NCBI RefSeq assembly: GCF_000220255.1
Contig: NZ_GL982513.1
Coordinates: 800,872-856,563 of the forward strand
Origin: Prevotella pallens ATCC 700821
GTDB lineage: Bacteria; Bacteroidota; Bacteroidia; Bacteroidales; Bacteroidaceae
Length of the DNA stretch: 55,692 nt
Direction of reading: 5' to 3'
Shown: in pieces, positions 38,340 through 47,000 of the stretch
Layout: each line of letters opens with the position of its first letter
How positions within the stretch are numbered: the first letter of the stretch is position 1
Translations under genes and position numbers: made by a program
Notes under the pieces: generated by a model
What the model saw: the letters and a program-made list of their open reading frames with translations, nothing else
The model's database searches: none
Told to the model about the DNA's origin: nothing

Positions 38340-38395
38340 CGCATATTCTGTATGTTTGGTTTATATGGCTAACATTATTAAGAATATGCGTTTTT
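38340..38395 (+). terminator. Probable terminator of mlaEF
   Basis: CGCATATTCT pairs with AGAATATGCG across a 31-nt loop, followed by TTTTT. Confidence 0.6.
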
Positions 38396-38692
38396 ATTGA
38401 TTATGGATATTTATATGTACTTCTTGCGTAGGAGTTTTATAGCCGATGCAAACGAGTAGTGAGAGATAATGTTTAAAAAACAATTTGATTATTCTACCGT
38501 AGCATCGTCGTATTTTGTTTATACTATTACTTCTTGCCATCTTTTGTTGTCTGCTTGGCATCTTGTTAGCCTTTCTAACTTGATTCCGTAGTAAATTGGT
38601 GGAGACTTTATAAGCTGTGTCTACTGGTTTTGAAAAATAAAATAGAACATTTTAGATAGTAAGAAAAATCAGCCACATTTTAGTTCTTTTTG

Positions 38693-38880
38693 TTTTAGAT
38701 ATCTCTAACGCTTGTCTCAGATATCTCTAACGCTTGTCTCAGATATCTCTAACGCTTGTCTCAGATATCTGTCACGTTCGTCTCAGATATCTGTCAGTTA
38801 CGTTTTAGATATCATAAAAAACTATGTCTTTTATAATGCTATATTATACTACCTAAAATATGTTTATTCAGATGAGTAGT
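38693..38880 (-). repeat. Dispersed 22-bp palindrome array, copy R4 (largest)
   Basis: Six GATATC cores at 38698, 38720, 38742, 38764, 38786 and 38808, all 22 bp apart. On the minus strand the order is leader, then array, as in the other copies. Three consecutive units at the far end are identical (AGATATCTCTAACGCTTGTC), pointing to recent tandem expansion. The leader begins TGAATAAA at 38880. Confidence 0.92.
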
Positions 38881-39131
38881 ATGAATTTGTTTTTTCTGTG
38901 GTATTTTGCTTTGGATATTCTTCTAAGTTGTTGAACAGTAATATGTTGTTTTGTGTATTGTTATATAGTTGTGGCTTTTATCACAATTGTTTTCTTTTCT
39001 AAAAAGTCTTCATCTCTATTCTGTTGAGTATATCTAACTTGTTGCAACTCATTATGCCTTCGTTATAAAGTCAATTAATCTGCTCGACAGAAAAACAAAA
39101 TAAATCAAGATTCTAATAGCCTATTTGAATG

Positions 39132-39190
39132 AAAAAAAGGCTGAATGGCGAGGCATACAATTATATGTTGGTTGCCTGTCCCTTCAGCCT
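39132..39190 (-). terminator. Terminator of the outer-membrane operon
   Basis: On the minus strand AGGCTGAA and TTCAGCCT enclose a second stem (AGGCA/TGCCT) and are followed by TTTTTTT, 43 bp after the last stop codon. Confidence 0.85.
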
Positions 39191-39232
39191 ATTATGTCTT
39201 TCTTTTTTGTATTCTACTTTTCTTAATGGAGC

Positions 39233-42200
39233 TTACCAGTTGTACATTACTCCAAAGTCTATGCAATTTAAAGCAGTAATCTTTCCTAAGAGATTAGTTC
39301 CTGGTAGCAAACTGTCGCGACCTAAGAAGCCCATTAAGTAGATGTTGTGATTATAGAATGCAGAAAAATTCTTTGCAATCTGGTGACTAACCGTCATTCC
39401 CATATTTATGGCGCCATCTTTAGAGTGCTCTTTGTTGGTTTGAATACCAATAGCAGGACCTGCATATAGCGCAACGTTCCATGCACGGTTAGGTCTGTAT
39501 CCACGGAAATAAGCGAGTAAATCGAGTTGGAAATCTGCCGAAACAAATAGAATGTTTCGCTTATCTTCGTTGAAGCTTGCTATATTGTTTTCAATGTAGG
39601 CATACTTAACATTGTCCATCATGTATTCTAATCCAAGTCGGACAGCCGAAACCTCATTCAGTTTGTAGCCTCCAAAAGCCGATAGGTTAATTTTTGCACC
39701 GCTATCTTTAAACCGGTGTTTTGTGAGTAGAATATTCCAACCACCACCCAGAGCGGCGAAAAAGCGCATTGGTTTTTTAGACGCAAACGATGTCATATCT
39801 GCATCTTCGTAGCGCGCAATACGGTTGAAAGGCACAGTTAAACCTACACGAACAGAGAACGAATTGCCCAACTTAAGTGGTGTGCTGCCCATTTCTCTTG
39901 TTCTATATAGAGTGTTTCCTGCTGCGTTAATATAGATATTGTCGTGTGCATTGAGCGAAGAATACATTGGTTCAATGTTTAGACGCAAGTCTCTACTAAG
40001 TCGTGTCCATAGCTGTAGTCCCACGCGGAAGCCGTCTACCGTAATTCTTGAACCCTTAATAGTATGCTCAGCATCGTTCATAACAAGCCAACCGTTTTGG
40101 TAACCTAAGAGAATATTTGCTCCAACCAGAGAGTGCTGGTTGTAGTTTTTGCTTAATCCCATCGGATTAATGATCACATCGCCAGCAATTGTACCTAAGC
40201 CAATAGCATGGTGAATGTCTTCTGTTTGTCCATTCGTAGTGTGTGTAGTGGTCATATCCACACCTTTTGCCATATTCAAACCAACACGTGCTCCTAAGAA
40301 AGAGTTTGCCCACCAGCCTAAAGATAGTTGCATTGATGTTCCCCACGAGTCTTTTCCCTTACTTGGTAGCATAGGATAGTTGGCATACCCATATCCGTAA
40401 TCAAGAAAGAAGCGATGTAAACCCGACGATGGTGCTGTTTTCCACGGCAGGTTCTTAATGGTTTTAATAAATCCGTCGAGATGATATTTAGCTCCCACTG
40501 TAAGTACATTCGATATGGCTCCAGGAGTTGTGTATATCTGGTCAGAGTCATAATGGCTGCTTGGCATCCAATAAACAGTGTGGCTATAAAACAAGGATAG
40601 ATAGGGGAGAACACGATATGAGAGCATTCCACCAAAGTTAGCACCAACATCTGCTTTTTTACCATATTTGCTTAGCACCAGAGATGGGCCACCATAAAGT
40701 TCTACATTCCATCTTCTTCCAGGACGATATCCCGTCATAGCGTTGAGTACATTGAACTGATAGTCGGCAGATATGAATGTGTTTTTATAAGTAAACTTAT
40801 AGAAGTTGCCGCTGCCATTCTTTTGCCAGATGGGATTCGCAACATAATCTACCATAAGTTTTGCTCCGCTATACATATTAAAGTTATAGCCAATAAAGCC
40901 ATTGAAGTTTAAAAGCAGTCCGCGCGACTTGCCTGTATATCTCCATTTGTTAATGGTAGTGTTCCAACCAAATCCTCCCCCCATAAAGAAGCCACTCTCT
41001 GGAAGGTCATTCTTTGCATTATTAACATCGTAGTTACGTTGCAATTTATTGCGGAATAGTACAGCTAAACCCAATTTAAAGTCAGTCTGACTATATTTCA
41101 TACGTCCATCTGGACGATCGAAGTGTTCTATTAGAATGTAATTTGGCTCAAAAGTTAGGCGCAAATCGTTTGTAATTTTAGCCCAGAATTGTGCACCTAA
41201 TCGGTATCCAGCGTATCGTCCACTCGTTTTATCATTTATATTAGTGTGTACTAATTGGAGCTGTCCTAATTCGTAACCACCGTAAAGATTCAGTCCCACC
41301 GGGCTATCCCAGTTGTAATGACGTGTAAAACCGAACGGATTGAGCATAGCATCGAGCGAAACGCCCGACTTTCCAAGTAGCGATGTGGTTTCGCTTGCCT
41401 TTGTCCATGCAGCATTCGTTAGGTTAATGCCTGCTCGTAAACCAATAGCCGACGACATCCATTGACCAATATTAGCACTAACACTATAACCAATGGTTTT
41501 TCCAACCTTTAAGTTTGTAGAATAATAATACGATGGACCTATGCTGTATTCGAAGAACCAAGGACGTCGCCAGTGTAGTCTAGCAGGGTCTTCGAGGAAC
41601 AATCGCTTATCATCGGTAAAATATTTTTGGAAGTCGCCCGCATCTTTTTGTGCAGACATATTGTTGTAGAAGTACCAAATATACGATAGATTTACACCAT
41701 AACCAATGCTGAAGTGGTTAAATTTAGAGGCTTTATCTAAGTCCATTCCCTCTGTACCAGCCATAATATACGGCTCTATAGCAAGTGCAGCATGTGTTCC
41801 GGCAAGGAATTTAAACTGTAAACCAGTATGTATATTGTAAGAGGTTGCTTTATCTTTCATAGTTCTCGCAACAGCAGAACCATTATATTTTGTTAAGTGC
41901 GAGTGTTGAAAACCTAAACCAAGTATGCCCGATACGCTTAATGGACGGTCAGGACGATAACCCAAAAGATAGTTTGAGAAGTTGAAAAGATAGTCGGCAT
42001 TGGCGCGCATCGTCCAATTTACGTTAGCTTCGCCACTAATGTAACCAAGCTCTCCGCCTATTCCCAGACGGAAAGAACTCATCGGACTAAGTTCTTTTCC
42101 TATTCGGAGATGAATACCAGCTTGCGTTGTTAATTGATAATCGTTATTATGCTGATAGAATACGGCACCAGCTCCTAAGTCTAAGAATGTATGTTTACCG

Positions 42201-42457
42201 AAGCCACCCTTTGTCCATTTGTCGCCTTGATAGCGGTGTCGGTTGTCTAAACTGTAGTCTAATGCATTGAAGTTTCTTTGTTTTGGTGTTCCATAATAAG
42301 CTGTATCAATTTTTACCGTAATATCTTCTGCTTGCATTTTCTGTTCTAACTCGCTCAAATCCCTTACAACAGTGTCGGTAGGTTGGCTTATTGGAGTTTG
42401 TGCTTGAAGGGTTATAATAGCAAAAAATGCCATTACCAAAGGTACTATTCTATTCAT
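39233..42457 (-). CDS. Large outer-membrane protein with three repeated barrel modules
   Basis: 1074 residues with a signal peptide (to about TLQAQ, residue 20). The mature protein contains three modules about 410 residues apart, each marked by the motif GYRPxRxWxV-LYxGP: near 166 (GYRPDRPLSVSG), 575 (GYRPGRRWNVELYGGP) and 986 (GYRPNRAWNVALYAGP). Between them recur alternating amphipathic strands and motifs such as DLRLNIEPMYS and DLRLTFEPNYI. It ends in an aromatic strand (CIDFGVMYNW), typical of BAM-inserted barrels. No enzymatic motif is seen. Its start overlaps the preceding stop by 4 bp. The family is not recognised and its role may be structural or adhesive. Confidence 0.75.
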   Translation of the reverse strand: MNRIVPLVMAFFAIITLQAQTPISQPTDTVVRDLSELEQKMQAEDITVKIDTAYYGTPKQRNFNALDYSLDNRHRYQGDKWTKGGFGKHTFLDLGAGAVFYQHNNDYQLTTQAGIHLRIGKELSPMSSFRLGIGGELGYISGEANVNWTMRANADYLFNFSNYLLGYRPDRPLSVSGILGLGFQHSHLTKYNGSAVARTMKDKATSYNIHTGLQFKFLAGTHAALAIEPYIMAGTEGMDLDKASKFNHFSIGYGVNLSYIWYFYNNMSAQKDAGDFQKYFTDDKRLFLEDPARLHWRRPWFFEYSIGPSYYYSTNLKVGKTIGYSVSANIGQWMSSAIGLRAGINLTNAAWTKASETTSLLGKSGVSLDAMLNPFGFTRHYNWDSPVGLNLYGGYELGQLQLVHTNINDKTSGRYAGYRLGAQFWAKITNDLRLTFEPNYILIEHFDRPDGRMKYSQTDFKLGLAVLFRNKLQRNYDVNNAKNDLPESGFFMGGGFGWNTTINKWRYTGKSRGLLLNFNGFIGYNFNMYSGAKLMVDYVANPIWQKNGSGNFYKFTYKNTFISADYQFNVLNAMTGYRPGRRWNVELYGGPSLVLSKYGKKADVGANFGGMLSYRVLPYLSLFYSHTVYWMPSSHYDSDQIYTTPGAISNVLTVGAKYHLDGFIKTIKNLPWKTAPSSGLHRFFLDYGYGYANYPMLPSKGKDSWGTSMQLSLGWWANSFLGARVGLNMAKGVDMTTTHTTNGQTEDIHHAIGLGTIAGDVIINPMGLSKNYNQHSLVGANILLGYQNGWLVMNDAEHTIKGSRITVDGFRVGLQLWTRLSRDLRLNIEPMYSSLNAHDNIYINAAGNTLYRTREMGSTPLKLGNSFSVRVGLTVPFNRIARYEDADMTSFASKKPMRFFAALGGGWNILLTKHRFKDSGAKINLSAFGGYKLNEVSAVRLGLEYMMDNVKYAYIENNIASFNEDKRNILFVSADFQLDLLAYFRGYRPNRAWNVALYAGPAIGIQTNKEHSKDGAINMGMTVSHQIAKNFSAFYNHNIYLMGFLGRDSLLPGTNLLGKITALNCIDFGVMYNW

Positions 42458-44943
42458 TTTTTAATCTCCTCTACAGGTAAAGTGGTTGTTGGCGTGCCAT
42501 TATTATTGTTCTCTTCCGTTGTTTCTTTATTGTCGTTTGACTCTTCTTCTTGTTCTGGTGCCTTAATTTTACCAGCAGCAATCATCAAATCAGTAAACTT
42601 TTGTCTGTATAACTCTGCCTTCTTTTCATCGTAAGGGTTTCTTTTGCGCACATCATCAGGAATATTTGCATCAGAATTATATAAGCCTTTGTATTGTGGA
42701 CGCATATCGAAACAATGCTGAAAGTAGGCTAAGAATGAAGGTATAGTGTTGTCGGTCATTCGCAATGCTACATCAGGACCATATTTTGCGGTGAGTTCCA
42801 TAAAATCATCATCGCTTATTTCTGGCTTTCCTGCTTCAATAACCCCTTTCATATACCATTTCTTCGCGTTATTATCGGGCAGCGAATCTATAAGTGGTTC
42901 AAGCTCTTCGTACGTTTTTCCTAATTCAGAAGCTAGTTCAAAGTTTAGTATCGCATAATTCTCTGCATTTGTTTTCATAACGTAATCCAATGCATCTTTG
43001 GCACGACGAGCTTCATCAGCAGTCTTGTTTTGCTTGAAGAAAAGAGTTTCTAAGTCAGTAAACATCTTTATATTCTTATACTCATCGGTATCTGGAAGTT
43101 TATTCGCAAGGTGATAAGCTTCACCAAGTTTCATAGCTTTGAAATACATTATAGCTTGGTTGGCTACAAGCTCTCGTCTGTTTACGATGTAATGATACTC
43201 GTTATCGAAAGATATTGGACGCGAAACTTCTAAACCAGACTTCATATCTATAAATGGTGAAAGAATAGATAAGTCTATAGAATCGCTCTCTATGGCATAG
43301 CAAGCAACACGGTTTGCAATATAAGCAGCAAATGGGCTATATTGCATCGTCCGCCGTGTTTTAATCTCATTCCATGCCCGATAAGTTAGTTTACGTAGTT
43401 CTGTGGAGTCTTTTATTTGTGTAAAGAGATTATAATAATCTCCGTTTGAGAATACATTTTTGCCTCCTTTTTGGTAATCTTTGTCGTTATAGTAAGTCCA
43501 TAACACTTCTTGTGGGTCGAGAACCTTATTCTGACGTAGCGTATAAGTACAGCGCATTAGACGTTGATTCTGCAATATCTCCTGAATAACAGGTTGGTTC
43601 TGCATTTCGCGCAACCCACTAATATTATTGTTAAATGCGTAGTTGCGTAATGTGTTAGCCTCTGTTTCTAAGTTACGAGCTTTCAACGAATCTGCAACGT
43701 CGAACCATGTATAAACTAAAGGCTCTTTTACTTCAAGGCCAGCACTCGATATTTGTCCGCCTATAATAGACAGTGCTTTCTTTGCACGTGTAGTAGCTAA
43801 TTTAGTATTTGATGCTACATTGCCTTCAGGCGATGCTGTTCCTTGAACTGTAAAGTTCATTAAAGCACGACCATAAGAGCGAAGTTCCTTAACAAGCTGT
43901 TCTAAATTCTGCTGATTAGAGGCATCAGAAGTTAGTTCATCTTTACCAACCACGAATGTCAATTGTAGGTCGCGTGGTACTTCTCTAAGCTGAGCTCTGG
44001 CTTGTTCATAGTACTGTGGCGTTAGCTTAATTTGTTTCATAGCCATCGAAACATCTATTAGCTTCCATGGTTTACGTGTATTGCAAGTTCCGCTTTTCGA
44101 TTTGTCTTCAAAGTAAATGTGGGTGTAATCTTCTAGTCTTAACACCGAGCCCCACTTGTAACTCTTGTTTGGATTAGGTTTTGGATACGTTGTTTCCCAA
44201 TGAAAGGTAAACGCATCGTTAGTGGTTGGTTGGTCTTCGATGTAATAGCTATGCAGCGAATCGTTACGATTGTAATCGAAACTCTTTCTTCTAATTTGGT
44301 TCTTGTGATATTGTTTTCCCTCGAACACCAGTGGTTCAAGATATTGTATGGTGTCTTCTTCTTCGCAATTGATAACCATTGGTTGGAAGATGAGCCGTGA
44401 ATGGTCTTTTGTATACCATTCTGGTAGCCTTATTGTAACATTCCAATGTAGGTTTGGACCATCATCAATAGGCTTCATTTCAACGATGTTTGCGCCTGTG
44501 CGTTTTCCTATAACAGTTGTATTGGCAAGCAAGAGTGTTTTTGAACCATCGGTAAAAACTATATCGTATTGCAGATTAGAACCAATATTTACTACCTTTA
44601 CTTCGCCTTCGTTTATAACCATTAGTGCTCCTTTGGCTGAAATATCAGCTTCGAAGTGTCCATCGTAGTCGGGTGTTACGGTTGCATTGCTTTTAATTGT
44701 AACCTCTTGACTAATGTTTTTGCTTTTACTTCTATATGTTGCAGCCTGTTTGTTGGCTTCGTTTCGGTTGTCGAATATATAAACGGGAACGGAGAGAGGA
44801 ACTTTATTGGTTTTACCCCCATCAAACGATTTCATGTTTTTGTATACGTTACCCGTTATGTGCATTACTTGCGCATTAGTTATATTTACGTAAGCAAGCA
44901 GTAGATATAGAATAGTCAGGCAACGTTTTATACTCAGTCTCAT
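42454..44943 (-). CDS. Large exported protein with OmpA-like domain (DUF3868-like)
   Basis: 829 residues with a signal peptide to about NITNAQ (residue 25). The N-terminal half resembles the DUF3868-type proteins found in Bacteroidota surface-structure loci (tentative). An OmpA-like segment lies at about 340-395 (DLQLTFVVGKDEL, VQGTASPEGN, LATTRAKKAL). The C-terminal half (about 420-770) is helical with TPR-like character, and the tail is a disordered acidic Glu/Asn/Thr stretch (QEEESNDNKETTEENNNN). It could bind peptidoglycan and organise the neighbouring barrels. It lies 10 bp after the previous gene and overlaps the next by 4 bp. Confidence 0.7.
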   Translation of the reverse strand: MRLSIKRCLTILYLLLAYVNITNAQVMHITGNVYKNMKSFDGGKTNKVPLSVPVYIFDNRNEANKQAATYRSKSKNISQEVTIKSNATVTPDYDGHFEADISAKGALMVINEGEVKVVNIGSNLQYDIVFTDGSKTLLLANTTVIGKRTGANIVEMKPIDDGPNLHWNVTIRLPEWYTKDHSRLIFQPMVINCEEEDTIQYLEPLVFEGKQYHKNQIRRKSFDYNRNDSLHSYYIEDQPTTNDAFTFHWETTYPKPNPNKSYKWGSVLRLEDYTHIYFEDKSKSGTCNTRKPWKLIDVSMAMKQIKLTPQYYEQARAQLREVPRDLQLTFVVGKDELTSDASNQQNLEQLVKELRSYGRALMNFTVQGTASPEGNVASNTKLATTRAKKALSIIGGQISSAGLEVKEPLVYTWFDVADSLKARNLETEANTLRNYAFNNNISGLREMQNQPVIQEILQNQRLMRCTYTLRQNKVLDPQEVLWTYYNDKDYQKGGKNVFSNGDYYNLFTQIKDSTELRKLTYRAWNEIKTRRTMQYSPFAAYIANRVACYAIESDSIDLSILSPFIDMKSGLEVSRPISFDNEYHYIVNRRELVANQAIMYFKAMKLGEAYHLANKLPDTDEYKNIKMFTDLETLFFKQNKTADEARRAKDALDYVMKTNAENYAILNFELASELGKTYEELEPLIDSLPDNNAKKWYMKGVIEAGKPEISDDDFMELTAKYGPDVALRMTDNTIPSFLAYFQHCFDMRPQYKGLYNSDANIPDDVRKRNPYDEKKAELYRQKFTDLMIAAGKIKAPEQEEESNDNKETTEENNNNGTPTTTLPVEEIKK

Positions 44944-44953
44944 ATTGTTTTCT

Positions 44954-45508
44954 TTATCTTAATATGTATGAAAGCGTAACGCCAATTTTTGTTGGTAATA
45001 TTTGGTATCCAGTGTATCCATCTGATGTTCTCACACCAGAAGATATTTCTAAGTTTGGTTGTCCATCTGTTGTTTTCTTTTGATGAAACAAAACCAATCC
45101 AATACCTGCATGCGCATCAATTGTCCAACGATTAGAAATAGATGCAACATAGCCAAACGTTAGTCCTGCACCAGCAGCAAAGCCATCGTAGCGTGTATTT
45201 CTTACTTTAACATTATAGTCTACGGCTAAAGCACTTACGCCTATAAAGTGGTGATACATAGGTCGCCCTCCAAAATAGTATCTATATTCTGGTTGTACGC
45301 CCACCATCTTTGTTTCTGTGTGCCAATATGGCTTGTTATTTGCAAACACGCTTAATCCCAATGTAGAACGATTGCCAATTGTCATCTCAGCGCCTATATT
45401 GTAAGTTTGTAGAGCCAACATTGCCACATCTGTATTTACAGAGATGGATTGGCTGTTGGCTATAATTGCCGACATTATACTTAAGAATGTTGCGACTATT
45501 CTTTTCAT
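44954..45508 (-). CDS. Small outer-membrane barrel, DUF3575-like
   Basis: 184 residues with a signal peptide to about IIANSQ (residue 20). About eight amphipathic strands follow (NTDVAMLALQTYNIGAEMTI, PEYRYYFGG, GAGLTFGYVASIS) and the end is the aromatic/hydrophobic LSYILR. This is the size and pattern of single-domain DUF3575-type or OmpW-like barrels. It has no motif for catalysis. It overlaps the upstream gene by 4 bp, so it is translationally coupled inside the operon. Confidence 0.7.
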   Translation of the reverse strand: MKRIVATFLSIMSAIIANSQSISVNTDVAMLALQTYNIGAEMTIGNRSTLGLSVFANNKPYWHTETKMVGVQPEYRYYFGGRPMYHHFIGVSALAVDYNVKVRNTRYDGFAAGAGLTFGYVASISNRWTIDAHAGIGLVLFHQKKTTDGQPNLEISSGVRTSDGYTGYQILPTKIGVTLSYILR

Positions 45509-46437
45509 TTCTCTGTTCTTTTCTTTCGTTCTTCAATATCTTTAGCCACTTTCTGTTGTGCCTTTTCTGCTTGCTTCTTAGCTTTCTCGTATTCTTTTAG
45601 TCGTTTATTGCGAGCTTTTTCTATGTGCTTAGCTTTCTTTTCTGCTTCCTTAGCAATGTGTAGTGTGTCTTTTGCGTAGGCTTTGTTTGCTTGTTCTATA
45701 CGATATTTTTCGTCTACAACCTCACGTTTCTTGTATCGGTTAGCTACTTTTGTTCCGAAATGATATATTAAGCCCACTCTAAAAATATCTGTTGAAGCGG
45801 CATAAACAAAAGGATTGAACGTTAGTTTGTAACCATTTTGTGGCGTTACAGTGGTATAAACGTGCCGGTTATTGATAACATCGCGACGATATTCTTCGTA
45901 TTTTGCAAATACGACACCTGCGTTTATACCAAAGTCGAAATCTAAACTTGCACCATTTTGGTAGCCATATAGCTGTGCAACTGTGCCAAACATAAGTCCG
46001 CCAGTAAATGCATTTCCTTTCTTTCCTAAGTCTGTAAACTTAATGTTAAACCTATTGGCACCACCATATATACCCCAATAAAACACGCGGCGTGGATTAT
46101 TTCCATGCCAATATTTGCGCAATTCTATTTTTCCATCGTATAAATCGTACACATTATAAGTAGGGTCTTTTGTTTGTGTGTTCCAGTTAATTCTCCCCGA
46201 AATACCGAGCGTCCATTTGTTCCAGTTCTTGTTTCCCAAGGTGTATTCTATGCCAAAATTAGGTGTAAGCATTATCCAGTCTACAACATTTGTGCGCAAA
46301 CCTATTCTTTCGCCTAATTTTAGGCTATCAACTCTATTATAATAAAGTGCGGAATGTTGTGCATAAGTTAATACTATCATTGGATAAGCAAACAAGAACA
46401 TAACCAATGTTAATAGGCTTTTTTTAGAGTAAGTCAT
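45505..46437 (-). CDS. DUF3575 outer-membrane protein with basic coiled-coil tail
   Basis: 310 residues and the first gene of the operon. The signal peptide is long and weak (to about TYAQ, residue 27). The barrel part (about 40-230) begins with the DUF3575 pattern LRTNVVDWIMLTPNFGIEY. The last 75 residues are a highly charged Lys/Glu/Ala helix (EKKAKHIEKARNKRLKEYEK), probably a periplasmic coiled coil that could touch peptidoglycan or partner proteins. Such tails are unusual on a small barrel. In related loci DUF3575 and DUF3868 proteins accompany fimbrillins; none is present here. Confidence 0.75.
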   Translation of the reverse strand: MTYSKKSLLTLVMFLFAYPMIVLTYAQHSALYYNRVDSLKLGERIGLRTNVVDWIMLTPNFGIEYTLGNKNWNKWTLGISGRINWNTQTKDPTYNVYDLYDGKIELRKYWHGNNPRRVFYWGIYGGANRFNIKFTDLGKKGNAFTGGLMFGTVAQLYGYQNGASLDFDFGINAGVVFAKYEEYRRDVINNRHVYTTVTPQNGYKLTFNPFVYAASTDIFRVGLIYHFGTKVANRYKKREVVDEKYRIEQANKAYAKDTLHIAKEAEKKAKHIEKARNKRLKEYEKAKKQAEKAQQKVAKDIEERKKRTEK

Positions 46438-46509
46438 AATCTTTATTACGCAAGTATAATTAGTGGAGTTATCCTTTTTTAGCGAAACAACGCCTTAATA
46501 AAGAAAGAG

Positions 46510-46591
46510 TGCGCTTGACAGGAATCGAACCTGCACGATGGAAATCACTAGATCCTAAGTCTAGCGCGTCTACCAATTCCGCCACAAGCGC
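46510..46591 (-). tRNA. tRNA-Leu (anticodon TAG)
   Basis: 82-nt cloverleaf on the minus strand. The acceptor stem is GCGCTTG/CAAGCGC with discriminator A, the D-arm contains AATTGGTAGAC, the anticodon loop is CTTAGGA with TAG at 46555-46557, and the T-loop is GGTTCGATTCC. The variable arm is long, as in class II tRNAs, and CCA is not encoded. It lies 72 bp upstream of the outer-membrane operon on the same strand. Confidence 0.95.
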
Positions 46592-46602
46592 ATTTGCGGG
46601 TG

Positions 46603-46634
46603 CAAAGGTAAGCTAACTTTCATTAATAGCCAAA
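46603..46634 (-). promoter_or_regulatory. Promoter of tRNA-Leu
   Basis: On the minus strand TTTGG near 46634-46630 and TACCTTTG at 46610-46603 with a 19-bp spacer; the mature tRNA begins 12 bp downstream. Confidence 0.7.
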
Positions 46635-46916
46635 TAATTTGGCTTATTTTTCTTGTAATACACTATCTTTTTTGTTTTTCATCTTATTGGAATCCCTATG
46701 TTATACCATTTATTCGTATCCCGGCTCTCCTTCGATGCAAGTATATAGATGTATTTTAAGTTTTAACGAAACGACAAAAATGTATATTCAATGTTTACAA
46801 TGGCTTTGCGGTTTCGGCACAAATGTATCTTTTTCGGTTTTATTTAGTTGTCTTTTTAGAGCAAAACTTTAGCTTCTGTGAATTATAAAGTATAAAAGGA
46901 ATATTCCGTATAGAGA
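46635..46916. other. Gap between tRNA and the LytS gene
   Basis: Part of a 409-bp gap. A 77-codon frame at 46639-46872 has no coding character. I see nothing else here apart from the two promoters at its edges. Confidence 0.5.
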
Positions 46917-46949
46917 TTTGCGTGAAGAAATAATATTTTTGTATCTTTG
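46917..46949 (+). promoter_or_regulatory. Promoter of the LytS/LytTR pair
   Basis: TTTG at 46917-46920 and TATCTTTG at 46942-46949, 21-bp spacer, 51 bp before the start codon. Confidence 0.75.
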
Positions 46950-47000
46950 CAAAGAGTTCTCATTGTTGAAATGTGAATGCTCTACCTTTAAATAGAATAT

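Larger units (their letters stand above)
38301..39232. other. Long convergent intergenic gap
   Basis: 932 bp between the convergent ends of mlaF and the outer-membrane operon. It contains a terminator for each side and array element R4 with its flanks. A 70-codon frame at 39129-39341 is just the terminator plus the end of the opposite gene. Confidence 0.7.

Noticed and set aside
38698..38813. The GATATC arrays as CRISPR arrays
   Set aside because: The period is only 22 bp, there are no unique spacers, the repeats are palindromic units with decayed copies, and no cas gene is in the window.
39129..39341. A 70-codon ORF on the plus strand
   Set aside because: It consists of the terminator hairpin of the minus-strand operon plus the antisense of the last codons of the 1074-residue gene.
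46510..46591. tRNA-Leu as an integration site of a genomic island
   Set aside because: No integrase gene and no repeated 3' tRNA fragment were seen on either side within the window.
46639..46872. A 77-codon ORF between tRNA-Leu and the LytS gene
   Set aside because: No promoter in the right place, no recognisable domain and composition like the surrounding non-coding DNA.
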